64,000 nt of DNA from Sporosarcina sp. P13 (GTDB taxonomy: Bacteria > Bacillota > Bacilli > Bacillales_A > Planococcaceae): the NCBI RefSeq assembly GCF_002743055.1, contig NZ_PDYM01000003.1:1-64000 (forward strand), read 5' to 3'. Of the stretch, positions 36,928 through 45,342 are shown piece after piece; the first letter of the stretch is position 1, and each line of letters opens with the position of its first letter. The notes under the pieces were generated by a model. That model saw only the letters and a list, made by a program, of their open reading frames with translations, did not search any database and was not told the origin of the DNA. Made by a program: the position numbers and the translations under genes.

Positions 36928-37272
36928 TTGGTCAAGCTAGATACCGTTCTCGTAACTGGATATTCAAAAGCACCTCAAGGAACCGCGATGTATGAAGTTT
37001 ATAAACATACAGGTATTGTTCTTGAAATTAATAAACATACACATATAATTGAAAATGTAGAGTTTGTTTTTATAACAGGATTAACAAATAGCTTTTTTGA
37101 AAAATTGATGATTGGTTACTGTCTCAATGATGGTTTAGAATCATTAATCGAAAGAATCAAATATCATTATATCGCTCCATCCCAACAATCAGTGATCGTT
37201 GCACTACAATCAGCAGTTCAACGCTTTTGGGATAATTTAAAAACTGAAGAAGATACGGTTATATTGCGATAA
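36928..37272 (+). CDS. DUF3870 protein
   Basis: A 114-residue protein matching DUF3870: TVLVTGYSKAPQGTAMYEVY, an internal strand VLEINKHTHIIENVEFVFIT, then FFEKLMIGYCLNDG and a final QQSVIVALQSAVQRFW. This family often sits beside TctC transporters and carboxylate-catabolic genes, as I recall; its role is unknown. The start is the TTG at 36928, ten bases after AAGGAGG (36911-36917); no ATG is near. Its last codons and stop lie inside RNA leader copy B, so its mRNA end doubles as the leader of the CoA-transferase genes. Confidence 0.78.
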   Translation: MVKLDTVLVTGYSKAPQGTAMYEVYKHTGIVLEINKHTHIIENVEFVFITGLTNSFFEKLMIGYCLNDGLESLIERIKYHYIAPSQQSVIVALQSAVQRFWDNLKTEEDTVILR

Positions 37273-37376
37273 GAAGACAACCTCTTCTTATACTATCAAT
37301 AGAACCCAGTATTTGATGAAACCGACATGAATGGATTATTCATGCTCGTAATCATCTTATGCTGGGTTTTTCTATT
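37253..37376 (+). promoter_or_regulatory. Candidate switch-like RNA leader, copy B
   Basis: Upstream of the CoA-transferase genes. ATACGG; GGTTATATTG (37257-37266) pairs with CAATAGAACC (37297-37306); the enclosed hairpin AAGAAGA-CAACC-TCTTCTT (37271-37289) is identical to copy A; AATAG-AACCCAG (37298-37309) alternatively pairs with CTGGGTT-TTT-CTATT (37362-37376). Spacings equal copy A (3 and 6 bases flanking the hairpin; 52 against 50 bases inside the second stem). Changes GC/GC to AG/CT and A-T to C-G are compensated. The ribosome binding site GGAGG (37378) follows at once, so translational control is also possible. Confidence 0.6.
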
Positions 37377-37389
37377 TGGAGGCAAGACG

Positions 37390-38052
37390 ATGAAAAAACT
37401 AATAACCAAGGAACAAGTCATTCCGTTAATTCAAAATGGTCATACCGTGATGGTTGGTGGGTTTGGTCTAACAGGTGCTCCCTTAACGTTAATCGAAATG
37501 TTAGGAGACTCACCGGTAAAAGAGTTAACAGTGATTAGTAATAATCTTGGGGAACCTGGTAAAGGACTTGGCAAATTACTTGTCCAAAAGAAGATTAAAA
37601 AAGCAATCGGCTCATTTTTCACTTCTAATATTGACGCTGTAAAGGCGAGTCAAGCTGGTGAGCTAGAAGTGGAGCTTTTGCCACAAGGAACGATGGCTGA
37701 AGCCATACGTGCAGGCGGGGCAGGGGTTGGCGCGATTTATATAAAAGCTAGTGTAGATACTCTGCTGAGCGAAGAAAAAGAAATGCGCGTCATCGGGGAT
37801 TCAAAGTACGTGTTCCAAGAAGCATTGAAAGCAGATGTCGCAATCATTAAAGCATATAAATGCGACACATTAGGTAATTTAATTTATCGAAAGTCTGCTA
37901 GAAACTTTAATCCTCCGATGGCAACCGCTGCAAAAGTTGTTATTGCGGAAGTAGAAGAAATTGTTGAAGTTGGACAGCTAACGCCTGACGAGATTGTAAC
38001 GCCTCATCTATACGTCAACTATGTCGTCCTTCATAGAAAGGAGGGGGCATAA
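37390..38052 (+). CDS. 3-oxoacid CoA-transferase, alpha subunit
   Basis: A 220-residue alpha subunit of a two-subunit CoA-transferase: GHTVMVGGFGLTGAPLTLIE, ISNNLGEPGKGLGKLL, GTMAEAIRAGGAGVGA and LKADVAIIKAYKCDTLGNLIYRK. Relatives transfer CoA from succinyl- or acyl-CoA to acetoacetate or 3-oxoadipate. GGAGG is seven bases before ATG 37390; the longer frame upstream lies in RNA leader B. The stop overlaps the beta-subunit start by one base (TAATG). In the island it would activate the pathway's acid product for thiolysis. Acetoacetate versus 3-oxoadipate cannot be told apart here. Confidence 0.92.
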   Translation: MKKLITKEQVIPLIQNGHTVMVGGFGLTGAPLTLIEMLGDSPVKELTVISNNLGEPGKGLGKLLVQKKIKKAIGSFFTSNIDAVKASQAGELEVELLPQGTMAEAIRAGGAGVGAIYIKASVDTLLSEEKEMRVIGDSKYVFQEALKADVAIIKAYKCDTLGNLIYRKSARNFNPPMATAAKVVIAEVEEIVEVGQLTPDEIVTPHLYVNYVVLHRKEGA

Positions 38053-38714
38053 TGAATGTAAAACAAATCATTGCCTCAACTGTTGCTAAACATTTGAATG
38101 AAGGTGAAATAGTAAATCTTGGAATAGGTATCCCAACGCTAGTAACAGACTATTTACACGATGATTCATCGATCTATATACATTCAGAAAATGGGATTCT
38201 CGGTGTAGCCCCTGTCCCAGAAGAACAAGAACCAGATTTTGATCTCGTCAATGCAGGAAAGATTCCTGTTGGGATTAATGAAGGTGCTTCCTTTTTTGAC
38301 AGTGCAGATTCCTTTGCCATGATCCGTGGCGGTCACGTTGATGTTGCCGTTATTGGTGCATTAGAAGTAGACGAAAAAGGTCGCATCGCAAACTGGAGTG
38401 TACCTGGAAAAAACGTTCTCGGTGTTGGAGGCGCGATGGATTTAGTAGAGGGTGTAGGTAGAGTTATTATTGCAACTACTCACACGACGAAAGACGGTCT
38501 TCCAAAAATCGTAGAACATGCACATTATCCATTAACATCCCAGCGATCTGTAGATTTAATTATTACTGAATTGGCTACATTTCGCGTGAAGGAACAACAG
38601 TTAATTCTTAGTGAACTGGCTGAAGGTGTCACGATAGAAGAAGTTAAACGTAAAACGACAGCGAAGTTCATTATCGAGCTTACTGAAAGTATAGAAGAAA
38701 TCAGCGTTTCATGA
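38052..38714 (+). CDS. 3-oxoacid CoA-transferase, beta subunit
   Basis: A 220-residue beta subunit with NLGIGIPTLVTDYL near the N-terminus and the catalytic Glu46 in HSENGILGV; GGHVDVAVIGALEVDEKGRIANW follows. The Glu forms the glutamyl-CoA thioester intermediate. Its ATG overlaps the alpha-subunit stop, so translation is coupled to give equal amounts. Dioxygenase 2 follows by 39 bases, tying CoA activation to the cleavage branch. Confidence 0.93.
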   Translation: MNVKQIIASTVAKHLNEGEIVNLGIGIPTLVTDYLHDDSSIYIHSENGILGVAPVPEEQEPDFDLVNAGKIPVGINEGASFFDSADSFAMIRGGHVDVAVIGALEVDEKGRIANWSVPGKNVLGVGGAMDLVEGVGRVIIATTHTTKDGLPKIVEHAHYPLTSQRSVDLIITELATFRVKEQQLILSELAEGVTIEEVKRKTTAKFIIELTESIEEISVS

Positions 38715-38753
38715 AATAACCTATAAAACTATAAAATTAAGGAGTGTTGTAGA

Positions 38754-40244
38754 ATGTTAGAAGTTCATGACAAGATTAATGTTACTGTGGCTAAGGATAC
38801 TGATCACCCGTATTTACAAGGGTTCTTTGCGCCAATGGATACGGAATATACAGCGACTACAGATACGATGCAAGTAATTGGTGAAATTCCAAAAGATCTG
38901 CACGGAATATATATTCGTAACACACATAACCAAGTGCATGAGCCACTAGGTATCTACCATCCGTTCGATGGTGACGGCATGTTACATGCGATTCATTTTG
39001 AAGATGGTAAAGCAGAATATCGTAACCGTTTCGTTCAAACAGTAGGTTATTTAGCTGAAAAAGCAGCAGGTAAATCCTTATGGCCAGGTATGCTTGAACC
39101 TCATCTAGCAACTGCACGTGGATGGGGAAGTATCGGGAAGATGAAGGATAATGCAGGTACAGATGTTATTGCGCATGCAGGTAAATTACTTGCTACGATG
39201 TCTCAAGGTAGTGAACCTTGGCGCTTAGACCCACTTACATTGGAAACATTAGGTGTCGATGCGGAGATTAACCAAAAAATCTTACCCCGTGGAATCGCTT
39301 CACACTATAAAGTGGATGTCCACACGGGCGAGTTAATGTTCTTCAATTATGGCGAGCAACATCCATACTTGAATTATGGAGTTCTTGATCGTAACGGAAA
39401 CTTGGCTCACTATGTACCAGTAGAATTACCAGGACCTCGTTGGCCACATGATTTAGGAATTACAAAGAATTATACGATATTGCATGACCTACCATTTATT
39501 TTAGATGAAGATCTATTAAAGAAAGATATTCGACGTGTTCGTTTCTATAATGATCGTCCAGCACGTTTTGGTGTTATTCCTCGTCACGGCGACAATTCTC
39601 AAATTAAATGGTTCAATGCAAAGCCATGTTTCATTTTGCACTTAGCAAACTGTTACGAGGAGGGCGATTGGGTCATTCAAGATGGTTGTATCCAATTAAC
39701 AACACCGGGGAAACCACCAATCGGTGTCCAAGGAAACGATGCCTATGAGAAAATTAAATCGAATTTGAATAAGCATAAAGCGAAAACACAGATGTACCGT
39801 TGGAAATTCAATATGCGAACAGGACAAACAGTTGAGGAACTAATTGACGACGAAGTGACTGAGTTCCCAGTAGTTAGTAATGAAAACATGGGCTATGACT
39901 ACCGCTTCAGCTATAATACATTGTTCCATAAAGATGATTGGTTGAAAGTTGGATTAAAACGCTATGACATGAAGAATGGCGACACAATGCGTTTTGAATA
40001 CGGCGATCAGCGCTATGGAAGTGAGCCAGTTGTTGCCAAACGTGTAGGTGCAGTTGAAGAAGATGATGGCTATGTTCTAACTTTCATTACCGATATGATA
40101 GAAAATCGTTCGGAATGTTTAATCTTAGACGCGAAAGACATTTCAGCAGGACCAGTAGCACGCGTAATTTTACCGGCGCGAATTTCAAATGGTATACATT
40201 CAACTTGGGTGGAAGGAGATAGAATACATGCAGAACGAAACTAA
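38754..40244 (+). CDS. Carotenoid-oxygenase/stilbene-dioxygenase family protein 2
   Basis: A 496-residue paralogue of dioxygenase 1, collinear with it over the whole length. Iron ligands: His184 (GIASHYKVD), His232 (GPRWPHDLGI), His296 (FILHLANCYE) and His482 (NGIHSTW). Differences cluster in likely substrate-facing stretches (VIAHAGKLLATMSQGSEPW against VMGHNGKIIASMSQCGEPY in protein 1), which suggests a different substrate or chirality. AAGGAGTG precedes the ATG. The last 17 bases overlap the next hydrolase gene, so expression is coupled to it. It acts on a C=C bond; the product aldehyde could feed either dehydrogenase. Confidence 0.92.
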   Translation: MLEVHDKINVTVAKDTDHPYLQGFFAPMDTEYTATTDTMQVIGEIPKDLHGIYIRNTHNQVHEPLGIYHPFDGDGMLHAIHFEDGKAEYRNRFVQTVGYLAEKAAGKSLWPGMLEPHLATARGWGSIGKMKDNAGTDVIAHAGKLLATMSQGSEPWRLDPLTLETLGVDAEINQKILPRGIASHYKVDVHTGELMFFNYGEQHPYLNYGVLDRNGNLAHYVPVELPGPRWPHDLGITKNYTILHDLPFILDEDLLKKDIRRVRFYNDRPARFGVIPRHGDNSQIKWFNAKPCFILHLANCYEEGDWVIQDGCIQLTTPGKPPIGVQGNDAYEKIKSNLNKHKAKTQMYRWKFNMRTGQTVEELIDDEVTEFPVVSNENMGYDYRFSYNTLFHKDDWLKVGLKRYDMKNGDTMRFEYGDQRYGSEPVVAKRVGAVEEDDGYVLTFITDMIENRSECLILDAKDISAGPVARVILPARISNGIHSTWVEGDRIHAERN

Positions 40245-40950
40245 ACAGAACTTGGTGATGATTCCAGGATTAAATAACTCAACAATAATTTTTGATGGTG
40301 TAAAAAAACATCTAAGTCCGTCGATTAATAGTGTTGCAGTGGATGTACCTGCGCTAGAAGATGTGGAGAGCATTGCAGATCAGTTGCTTAAAGAATTACC
40401 AGCTGATTTTCATTTATTAGGCTACTCATTTGGTGGATATATTGCACTGGCCATTTTAGATAAAGCACCTGAGCGTGTGAAAAGTCTTGCGTTAGTATCA
40501 TCTGTCGCGAATGCGGATAATGACAAGATGAAGCAAGTGCGAGAAGCTGCGATTCAAAGAGTCGAAGCAGGAGAGTATGAAGAAATGGTTCGTGCATCAG
40601 CATCTAAAGGCGTTCATCCAGATCATGTTGATCGTCAAGATATTACAGAGATTCGTGAACAGATGATGCAAGAGTACGGAGCTGATCGGTACCGTGCACA
40701 CTTACGCGCAACGGCTTCTCGTCCAGATCGCGCAGAATTACTATCGACTATCGACTATCCTGTATTAATTGTAGGAAGTCCGAATGATCAGGTCGTACCA
40801 TTTGAAAGACAACAAAATATGGTGGAGCATTTGCAACATCCAATCGTCAAAGAAATAGAAGACGCGGGTCACTTAATTCCATTAGAACAGCCGGAAAAAC
40901 TAGCAAATCTTTTGGAAACCTATATCACTCGGGAAATAGTGACTGTTTAA
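40228..40950 (+). CDS. Alpha/beta hydrolase 2
   Basis: A 240-residue paralogue of the hydrolase at 24105: LVMIPGLNNSTIIFDGVKKHL, nucleophile Ser in LLGYSFGGYIAL, acid Asp in LIVGSPNDQVV and His in EDAGHLIPLEQP. The ATG at 40228 follows GGAAGGAG and lies inside the end of dioxygenase 2. An esterase or lactonase role on a ring-derived or apocarotenoid ester is plausible; both family members sit with island enzymes. A terminator follows. Confidence 0.87.
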   Translation: MQNETKQNLVMIPGLNNSTIIFDGVKKHLSPSINSVAVDVPALEDVESIADQLLKELPADFHLLGYSFGGYIALAILDKAPERVKSLALVSSVANADNDKMKQVREAAIQRVEAGEYEEMVRASASKGVHPDHVDRQDITEIREQMMQEYGADRYRAHLRATASRPDRAELLSTIDYPVLIVGSPNDQVVPFERQQNMVEHLQHPIVKEIEDAGHLIPLEQPEKLANLLETYITREIVTV

Positions 40951-40976
40951 TATAGTAGGTAAATGCAGTGAAGAAT

Positions 40977-41008
40977 AGAAGGATGCCTGGTATGCGTCCT
41001 TCTTTTTT
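40977..41008 (+). terminator. Terminator after hydrolase 2
   Basis: AGAAGGATGC / GCGTCCTTCT stem (one G-T pair) with loop CTGGTAT and a T run. Confidence 0.88.
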
Positions 41009-41080
41009 ACAAACAGTAGTCGGAATATTCGGTCGGTTAAATGTGGATGTATAATTTTTAAGAAAAAGGAGATGTATTTT

Positions 41081-42097
41081 ATGAGAAAAATCGTATTTGT
41101 TTTTGTGGCAGCACTATTAGTAATTATTGCAGGTTGCTCGAATAAACAGGCACAACCAGAAACTGACAGAACTAAGGTTGCAGCGGAATCGCAAGATAAC
41201 ACCCCTTCTTATCCAGAAAAGCCAATCGAACTAATTGTACCATTTGCTCCTGGAGGATCCACAGATGTTATGGCGAGAATGATTGCGAAGGAACTACCAA
41301 ACTACTTGCCACATAAACAACAAGTGGCCGTTATTAATAAACCAGGTGCAGGAACGACACTCGGCTTAACGGAAGCGGCCACATCCAAACCAGATGGCTA
41401 TAGTATTGCGATCTCAACAAGCTCAGGTTTAGATATTCAACCGCATTACGGAAAAACAGCGTATACAATTGCAGATTTCAAGCCTATTATTAAAGCTTAT
41501 GAAATTACAACAGCTATTTCTGTGAAAAATGATTCACCTTTAAAAACATATGAAGATTGGTTAGCTTTTGTACAAGAAAACCCAGGTAAATTTACGTATG
41601 GTGCTTCAGGTGGTACAGGTAGTGGCGGCCACATTTCTATGGAGAAGATTAGTAATGAATTAGGTGTCAAGACAAAGCACGTACCTTTTGAAGGTGTAGC
41701 TGATGTGAAAAATGCGATTTTGTCAGGTCAAATTATGGGTGGTCTTCTTAGTCCAGATACAGAAACAGGTGGGGATATTCGCCCATTAGTGTTCGATACA
41801 GCTTCTAAAGGAGCTACAGATTTTTACAAAGATATTCCGACAACTACTGAAGTTGGACTTGAAACAGTAGCGAGTTATTATGTTGGTTTCCTTGCACCAA
41901 AAGACACACCAGACGAAATTGTATCAATTTTGCATGATGCGATTAAAGAAATTTTAGAAAAACCTGAAACACAAGAAGTTATGGTGAATCAGCAACTAAC
42001 CTCAGCGTATGCGGATTCAAAAGATTTTTCAGAAGTTATTGAAAACGCTTCCATTAATAATAAAGAGATGATGGAAGTATTAGGTCTGATTAAATAA
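41081..42097 (+). CDS. tctC: TctC-type receptor 3 (orphan)
   Basis: A 338-residue TctC-family lipoprotein, Cys19 in VIIAGC, then YPEKPIELIVPFAPGGSTDV and the TYGASGGTGSGGHISME ligand-lobe motif. It is the most divergent of the three receptors: MGGLLSPDTETGG replaces EGGQMRPDTDVGG of receptor 1. AAAAGGAG is nine bases before ATG 41081; the ATG at 41072 is too close to it. It is a single-gene unit with terminators on both sides, marking the right edge of the island. Confidence 0.9.
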   Translation: MRKIVFVFVAALLVIIAGCSNKQAQPETDRTKVAAESQDNTPSYPEKPIELIVPFAPGGSTDVMARMIAKELPNYLPHKQQVAVINKPGAGTTLGLTEAATSKPDGYSIAISTSSGLDIQPHYGKTAYTIADFKPIIKAYEITTAISVKNDSPLKTYEDWLAFVQENPGKFTYGASGGTGSGGHISMEKISNELGVKTKHVPFEGVADVKNAILSGQIMGGLLSPDTETGGDIRPLVFDTASKGATDFYKDIPTTTEVGLETVASYYVGFLAPKDTPDEIVSILHDAIKEILEKPETQEVMVNQQLTSAYADSKDFSEVIENASINNKEMMEVLGLIK

Positions 42098-42105
42098 GTT
42101 AACAC

Positions 42106-42147
42106 ACCCCAAAAGTAGAGTGAATTCTACTTTTGGGGTATTTGTTT
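42106..42147 (+). terminator. Terminator after tctC 3
   Basis: ACCCCAAAAGTAGA / TCTACTTTTGGGGT perfect 14-pair stem with loop GTGAAT, then ATTTGTTT. Confidence 0.85.
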
Positions 42148-42233
42148 GCCAAGCAAAAAGTGAGCGATACTCTAACGGACATTATAGAATAGTGAGTATT
42201 GACGAATGTTCTATAGATTAGGAGGGAAAATAT

Positions 42234-42560
42234 ATGAGACGTATTAAAAAGATAGATGAGTGGAGAGCTCTGCTTGAAAAATCAGATGAACAACCTTTTC
42301 TATTAGTAAAATTAAGCGTGACGTGTGTAGCAAGTATAACTGCAAAAAAGGAATTGCTAAAACTGCAAACAGACCTTCCGATAGTTGTGGTAATTGTGCA
42401 ATTCAGTAAAACGTTATCAGAGACAATAGCAACTGATTTAGGCGTTAAACATGAGACACCCCAGTTATTGATCTTGAAAGACAAAAAAGGGATTTGGCAA
42501 GCGACGCATTATCATATTAAAGAGGCGACCGTGAAAGATGCGATTGAGAAGTATGTTTAA
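42234..42560 (+). CDS. ytxJ: YtxJ-like bacillithiol-system thioredoxin-fold protein
   Basis: A 108-residue thioredoxin-fold protein with a single active-site Cys in LSVTCVAS, matching the monothiol TC-x2-S site of YtxJ (bacilliredoxin-like, DUF2847), and the cis-Pro segment HETPQLLIL. Such proteins are thought to remove bacillithiol from proteins. TAGGAGGG precedes the ATG. The stop overlaps the convergent hydrolase by four bases. The family usually has SxTCPIS; here VAS is a mild departure. Confidence 0.75.
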   Translation: MRRIKKIDEWRALLEKSDEQPFLLVKLSVTCVASITAKKELLKLQTDLPIVVVIVQFSKTLSETIATDLGVKHETPQLLILKDKKGIWQATHYHIKEATVKDAIEKYV

Positions 42561-43150
42561 TTATTTAAAAGGAATTTTAATGTAGTGTTGCGGGCATCTT
42601 CAGCTAATTCTTCATTATAAACAGAAGAGTAGGAATCACTGAAACCGTGATGTGCATCATATACTTTTACGCTGATTGATTTCTTTTTCAAAGTGGTAAC
42701 TAGGTTAGGAACAGTAAATGATTTTTCTGTTGCGGATACTAATAAGAGCACAGGACAAACAGGTTCTAATTCTGTATAATCTCTAATTCTAGAACCATAG
42801 TAACCAACCACGCCATCGAGGCCAGGTTCTTCACTACATAACCAGGCAATCGTAGCACCCACACTGAATCCTAAAATGTAGATTCTCGAATAATTCTTTT
42901 GATTATACCGTAAAATCTTTTTTATTTGATTGACTCCTTTGGTAAATCCGACATTTTCCATAAAGTAATGATAGGCTTTTTTCTCTTCGGAATATTCAAA
43001 AGGAACTTCTCGTTCTAGCAAGTTTGAACAGAGAATATCAAAACCCTCTGCAGCTAATTCGTTACAAATATCTGTAATATATTGATTAATGCCGTAAATT
43101 TCATGGATTACAATTAGTAATCTATCACAACCATTATGTATTGTGAGCAT
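42557..43150 (-). CDS. Dienelactone-hydrolase-family protein
   Basis: A 197-residue alpha/beta hydrolase of the DLH type: LLIVIHEIYGINQYITDIC for the oxyanion strand, the nucleophile elbow LGFSVGATIAW (Ser where true dienelactone hydrolases have Cys), and His in HHGFSDSYSS. It is convergent with and overlaps the YtxJ-like gene. Being next to the island, it could hydrolyse a lactone intermediate, but the Ser nucleophile makes a general esterase just as likely. Confidence 0.78.
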   Translation of the reverse strand: MLTIHNGCDRLLIVIHEIYGINQYITDICNELAAEGFDILCSNLLEREVPFEYSEEKKAYHYFMENVGFTKGVNQIKKILRYNQKNYSRIYILGFSVGATIAWLCSEEPGLDGVVGYYGSRIRDYTELEPVCPVLLLVSATEKSFTVPNLVTTLKKKSISVKVYDAHHGFSDSYSSVYNEELAEDARNTTLKFLLNN

Positions 43151-43259
43151 GTGTTTCCCCCTGTTTATTAGTACAACTAGCGTACCATAAATTGCAACAT
43201 GTAAACATTCAATGAAGTAAGTAAGATAGGATACTAGTAAAAAAGAAGGCGTGAATGAT

Positions 43260-43853
43260 ATGAACAGTTTATTTCCAAAGCTATATGATCTAGCGATGAG
43301 GCCGCTTGAAGCGACTCGGTTTAAAAAAGTGCGAACTGAATTGGTGCGAACAGCTAAAGGGAATGTATTAGAGATAGGTTCTGGAACGGGTATTAACTTC
43401 CCCTATTATCAAGAGGCTGATCAGGTGGTGGCGGTTGAACCGAATCCATATATGAGTAAACGAGCAACAAGACGTGGAAAGAATGCATCTGTACGAATAA
43501 TAGTATACGAAGCATCTGCAGAATCTTTGCCATTTGCGGATAATACATTTGATACTGTAATCGCAACACTAGTATTTTGTACGATTCCAGATCCTTTCAA
43601 AGCTTTACAGGAAATTCAACGTGTAGGAAAAGAAAATGCACGAATTTTATTTTTCGAACATGTTCGGATGGAGCAACGACTATTAGGAAAGACACAAGAT
43701 TTCTTGAATCCTTTCTGGGAAATGATTTGTGATGGCTGTCAATTAAATCGCGATACCTTAAATATGATTACGCATTCAGGCATTGAGGTGACAAAGATTG
43801 AATCTTTATATGCCAAATTATTCTTGTCGATTGAATGCCGTAATGTGAAATAA
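43260..43853 (+). CDS. Class I SAM-dependent methyltransferase
   Basis: A 197-residue Rossmann methyltransferase: motif I VLEIGSGTGINFPYY, motif II VVAVEPNPYM, and the later LPFADNTFDTVIATLVFCTI with the conserved D near motif IV, as in UbiE/Methyltransf_11 members. AAGAAGGCG precedes ATG 43260 by about eight bases; the GTG at 43251 is too close. The target is unknown; relatives methylate phospholipids, quinones or small molecules. Confidence 0.82.
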   Translation: MNSLFPKLYDLAMRPLEATRFKKVRTELVRTAKGNVLEIGSGTGINFPYYQEADQVVAVEPNPYMSKRATRRGKNASVRIIVYEASAESLPFADNTFDTVIATLVFCTIPDPFKALQEIQRVGKENARILFFEHVRMEQRLLGKTQDFLNPFWEMICDGCQLNRDTLNMITHSGIEVTKIESLYAKLFLSIECRNVK

Positions 43854-43925
43854 CGAATGATACATACATGCAACTAGTCGCCATCCTAAATATTTTTGGC
43901 TCTAACGTAAAAGGAGCAATGTTAA

Positions 43926-44990
43926 GTGATTCAATCAATTTTATCTAATTTAGCAGTGATTTTAATTAGCCACTTAGCTGTTACGACATTGATCAACTAC
44001 CGTGAACGTTTTTCCAAGCTACTATTACAAATAAGTATTGTTTTATTAATGTCGATTACAATTATTTCGATGTTCTATTTACCGATTGTATTTGACGATT
44101 ATCGTTTCGATTTACGATTGATTCCCCTTATGATGCTAGCTATATTTTGTGGTTGGCGCACTACGCTTTCCACGCTTTTAATAGCTTGTCTTTGGCGACT
44201 ATCCATGGGAGGCGACGGAGCGATTCCAGGTGTAGTGTATGGAATGCTGTTACCTACAGTTTTTGCATTACTTTATGCAAAAATAATCGGTAGAAAAGGA
44301 CGGTTTTGGGATCGGTTTGTCATCGTGTCCGTCTGTTGGACTCTTTCTGATATACCTCTCATGTTTATTCTTAATGATGGATTCGAAATACTAAAGCAAA
44401 TTGGACTTTGGCGTTATTCTTCATTTTTACTTGCCACACTGATTTATTATACAGTGATTCAAATTGAAAATAACCGTCTTGTAATGAAAGAACGATTAGT
44501 ATTTCTTGCAACACATGATCAACTGACGGGGTTGTTGAATAGACAAGAATGTATACGTCTTACGGAAGTGAAAGCAAAATCGAATAGCAAGAACGTCAAG
44601 CATTTTATTGCGATGTTTGATATTGATAATTTCAAAAGCCTAAATGATCGATATGGTCATGTGGTAGGTGATGAAGCGCTCATTCAAATGGCACAGATTT
44701 TCAAATCATTTGAAACGGATCAAGTAAACATTGCACGGTATGGTGGAGAAGAGTTCATGATGCATATATGTGCACCAGAACGGGAGGTAGCGATTACGTT
44801 ACTTGAGAATATTCAAGAACGTATTCGCAACACAGCTTTCCGTGTGACTCAAAATCATACAGTTCCAGTCACGGTATCGATCGGGTTGGCTGATTGGGTA
44901 GAAAATACAACAGTACATGATGCTATTAAAGAAGCGGATCGTAAGCTATATCTTGCAAAAGATCGTGGGGGTGATCATTTGGTGGTGTAA
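43926..44990 (+). CDS. Membrane diguanylate cyclase
   Basis: A 354-residue protein: about six membrane spans (residues 1-175) of the 5TM-LYT sensor kind, then a GGDEF domain starting ATHDQLTGLLNRQE and with the active site ARYGGEEFMMH. The GGEEF variant is active in the family, so it should make c-di-GMP. The inhibitory RxxD site five residues before GGEEF is absent. The GTG start at 43926 follows AAAAGGAG by nine bases. No effector is nearby. Confidence 0.87.
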   Translation: MIQSILSNLAVILISHLAVTTLINYRERFSKLLLQISIVLLMSITIISMFYLPIVFDDYRFDLRLIPLMMLAIFCGWRTTLSTLLIACLWRLSMGGDGAIPGVVYGMLLPTVFALLYAKIIGRKGRFWDRFVIVSVCWTLSDIPLMFILNDGFEILKQIGLWRYSSFLLATLIYYTVIQIENNRLVMKERLVFLATHDQLTGLLNRQECIRLTEVKAKSNSKNVKHFIAMFDIDNFKSLNDRYGHVVGDEALIQMAQIFKSFETDQVNIARYGGEEFMMHICAPEREVAITLLENIQERIRNTAFRVTQNHTVPVTVSIGLADWVENTTVHDAIKEADRKLYLAKDRGGDHLVV

Positions 44991-45342
44991 GTATGGTGGT
45001 CGGTGATACAGAAACGATTGCACTTCTCACGACCGAACCTAGCAATATTGGAATGAAGATTATTCCTGCATTCGATACTGAACCACCTTAGACTACATGA
45101 ATAAAGATTGTTAATCCAATAAACGTCGCCTCATAAAGAAATGCCAGAACTTGCGATGAATCGAAGCGCCGACATTTGAACAACCAGAACGATTTAATCA
45201 GTTCTTTTGCTTACGTCTTAGTTATCAAGAAGAATATCATAGGCGCAATCAACATCTCAGAAGGCATGTCCGTTCGGTGGAGGACAAGTGGAATGAATCA
45301 AGTGCGGAGCGACAGCAATTACGCCGTCGCTTTTCCATGTAC
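44991..45342. other. Degenerate intergenic region
   Basis: Short frames (for example VVGDTETIALLTTEPSNIGM) look like fragments without starts. From 45265 to 45335 lies TTCGGTGGAGGACAAG, then GTGCGGAGCGACAGC and GCCGTCGC; AGCGAC and GTCGCT flank an imperfect palindrome, which resembles a small interspersed repeat. No intact gene is supported here. Confidence 0.4.
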
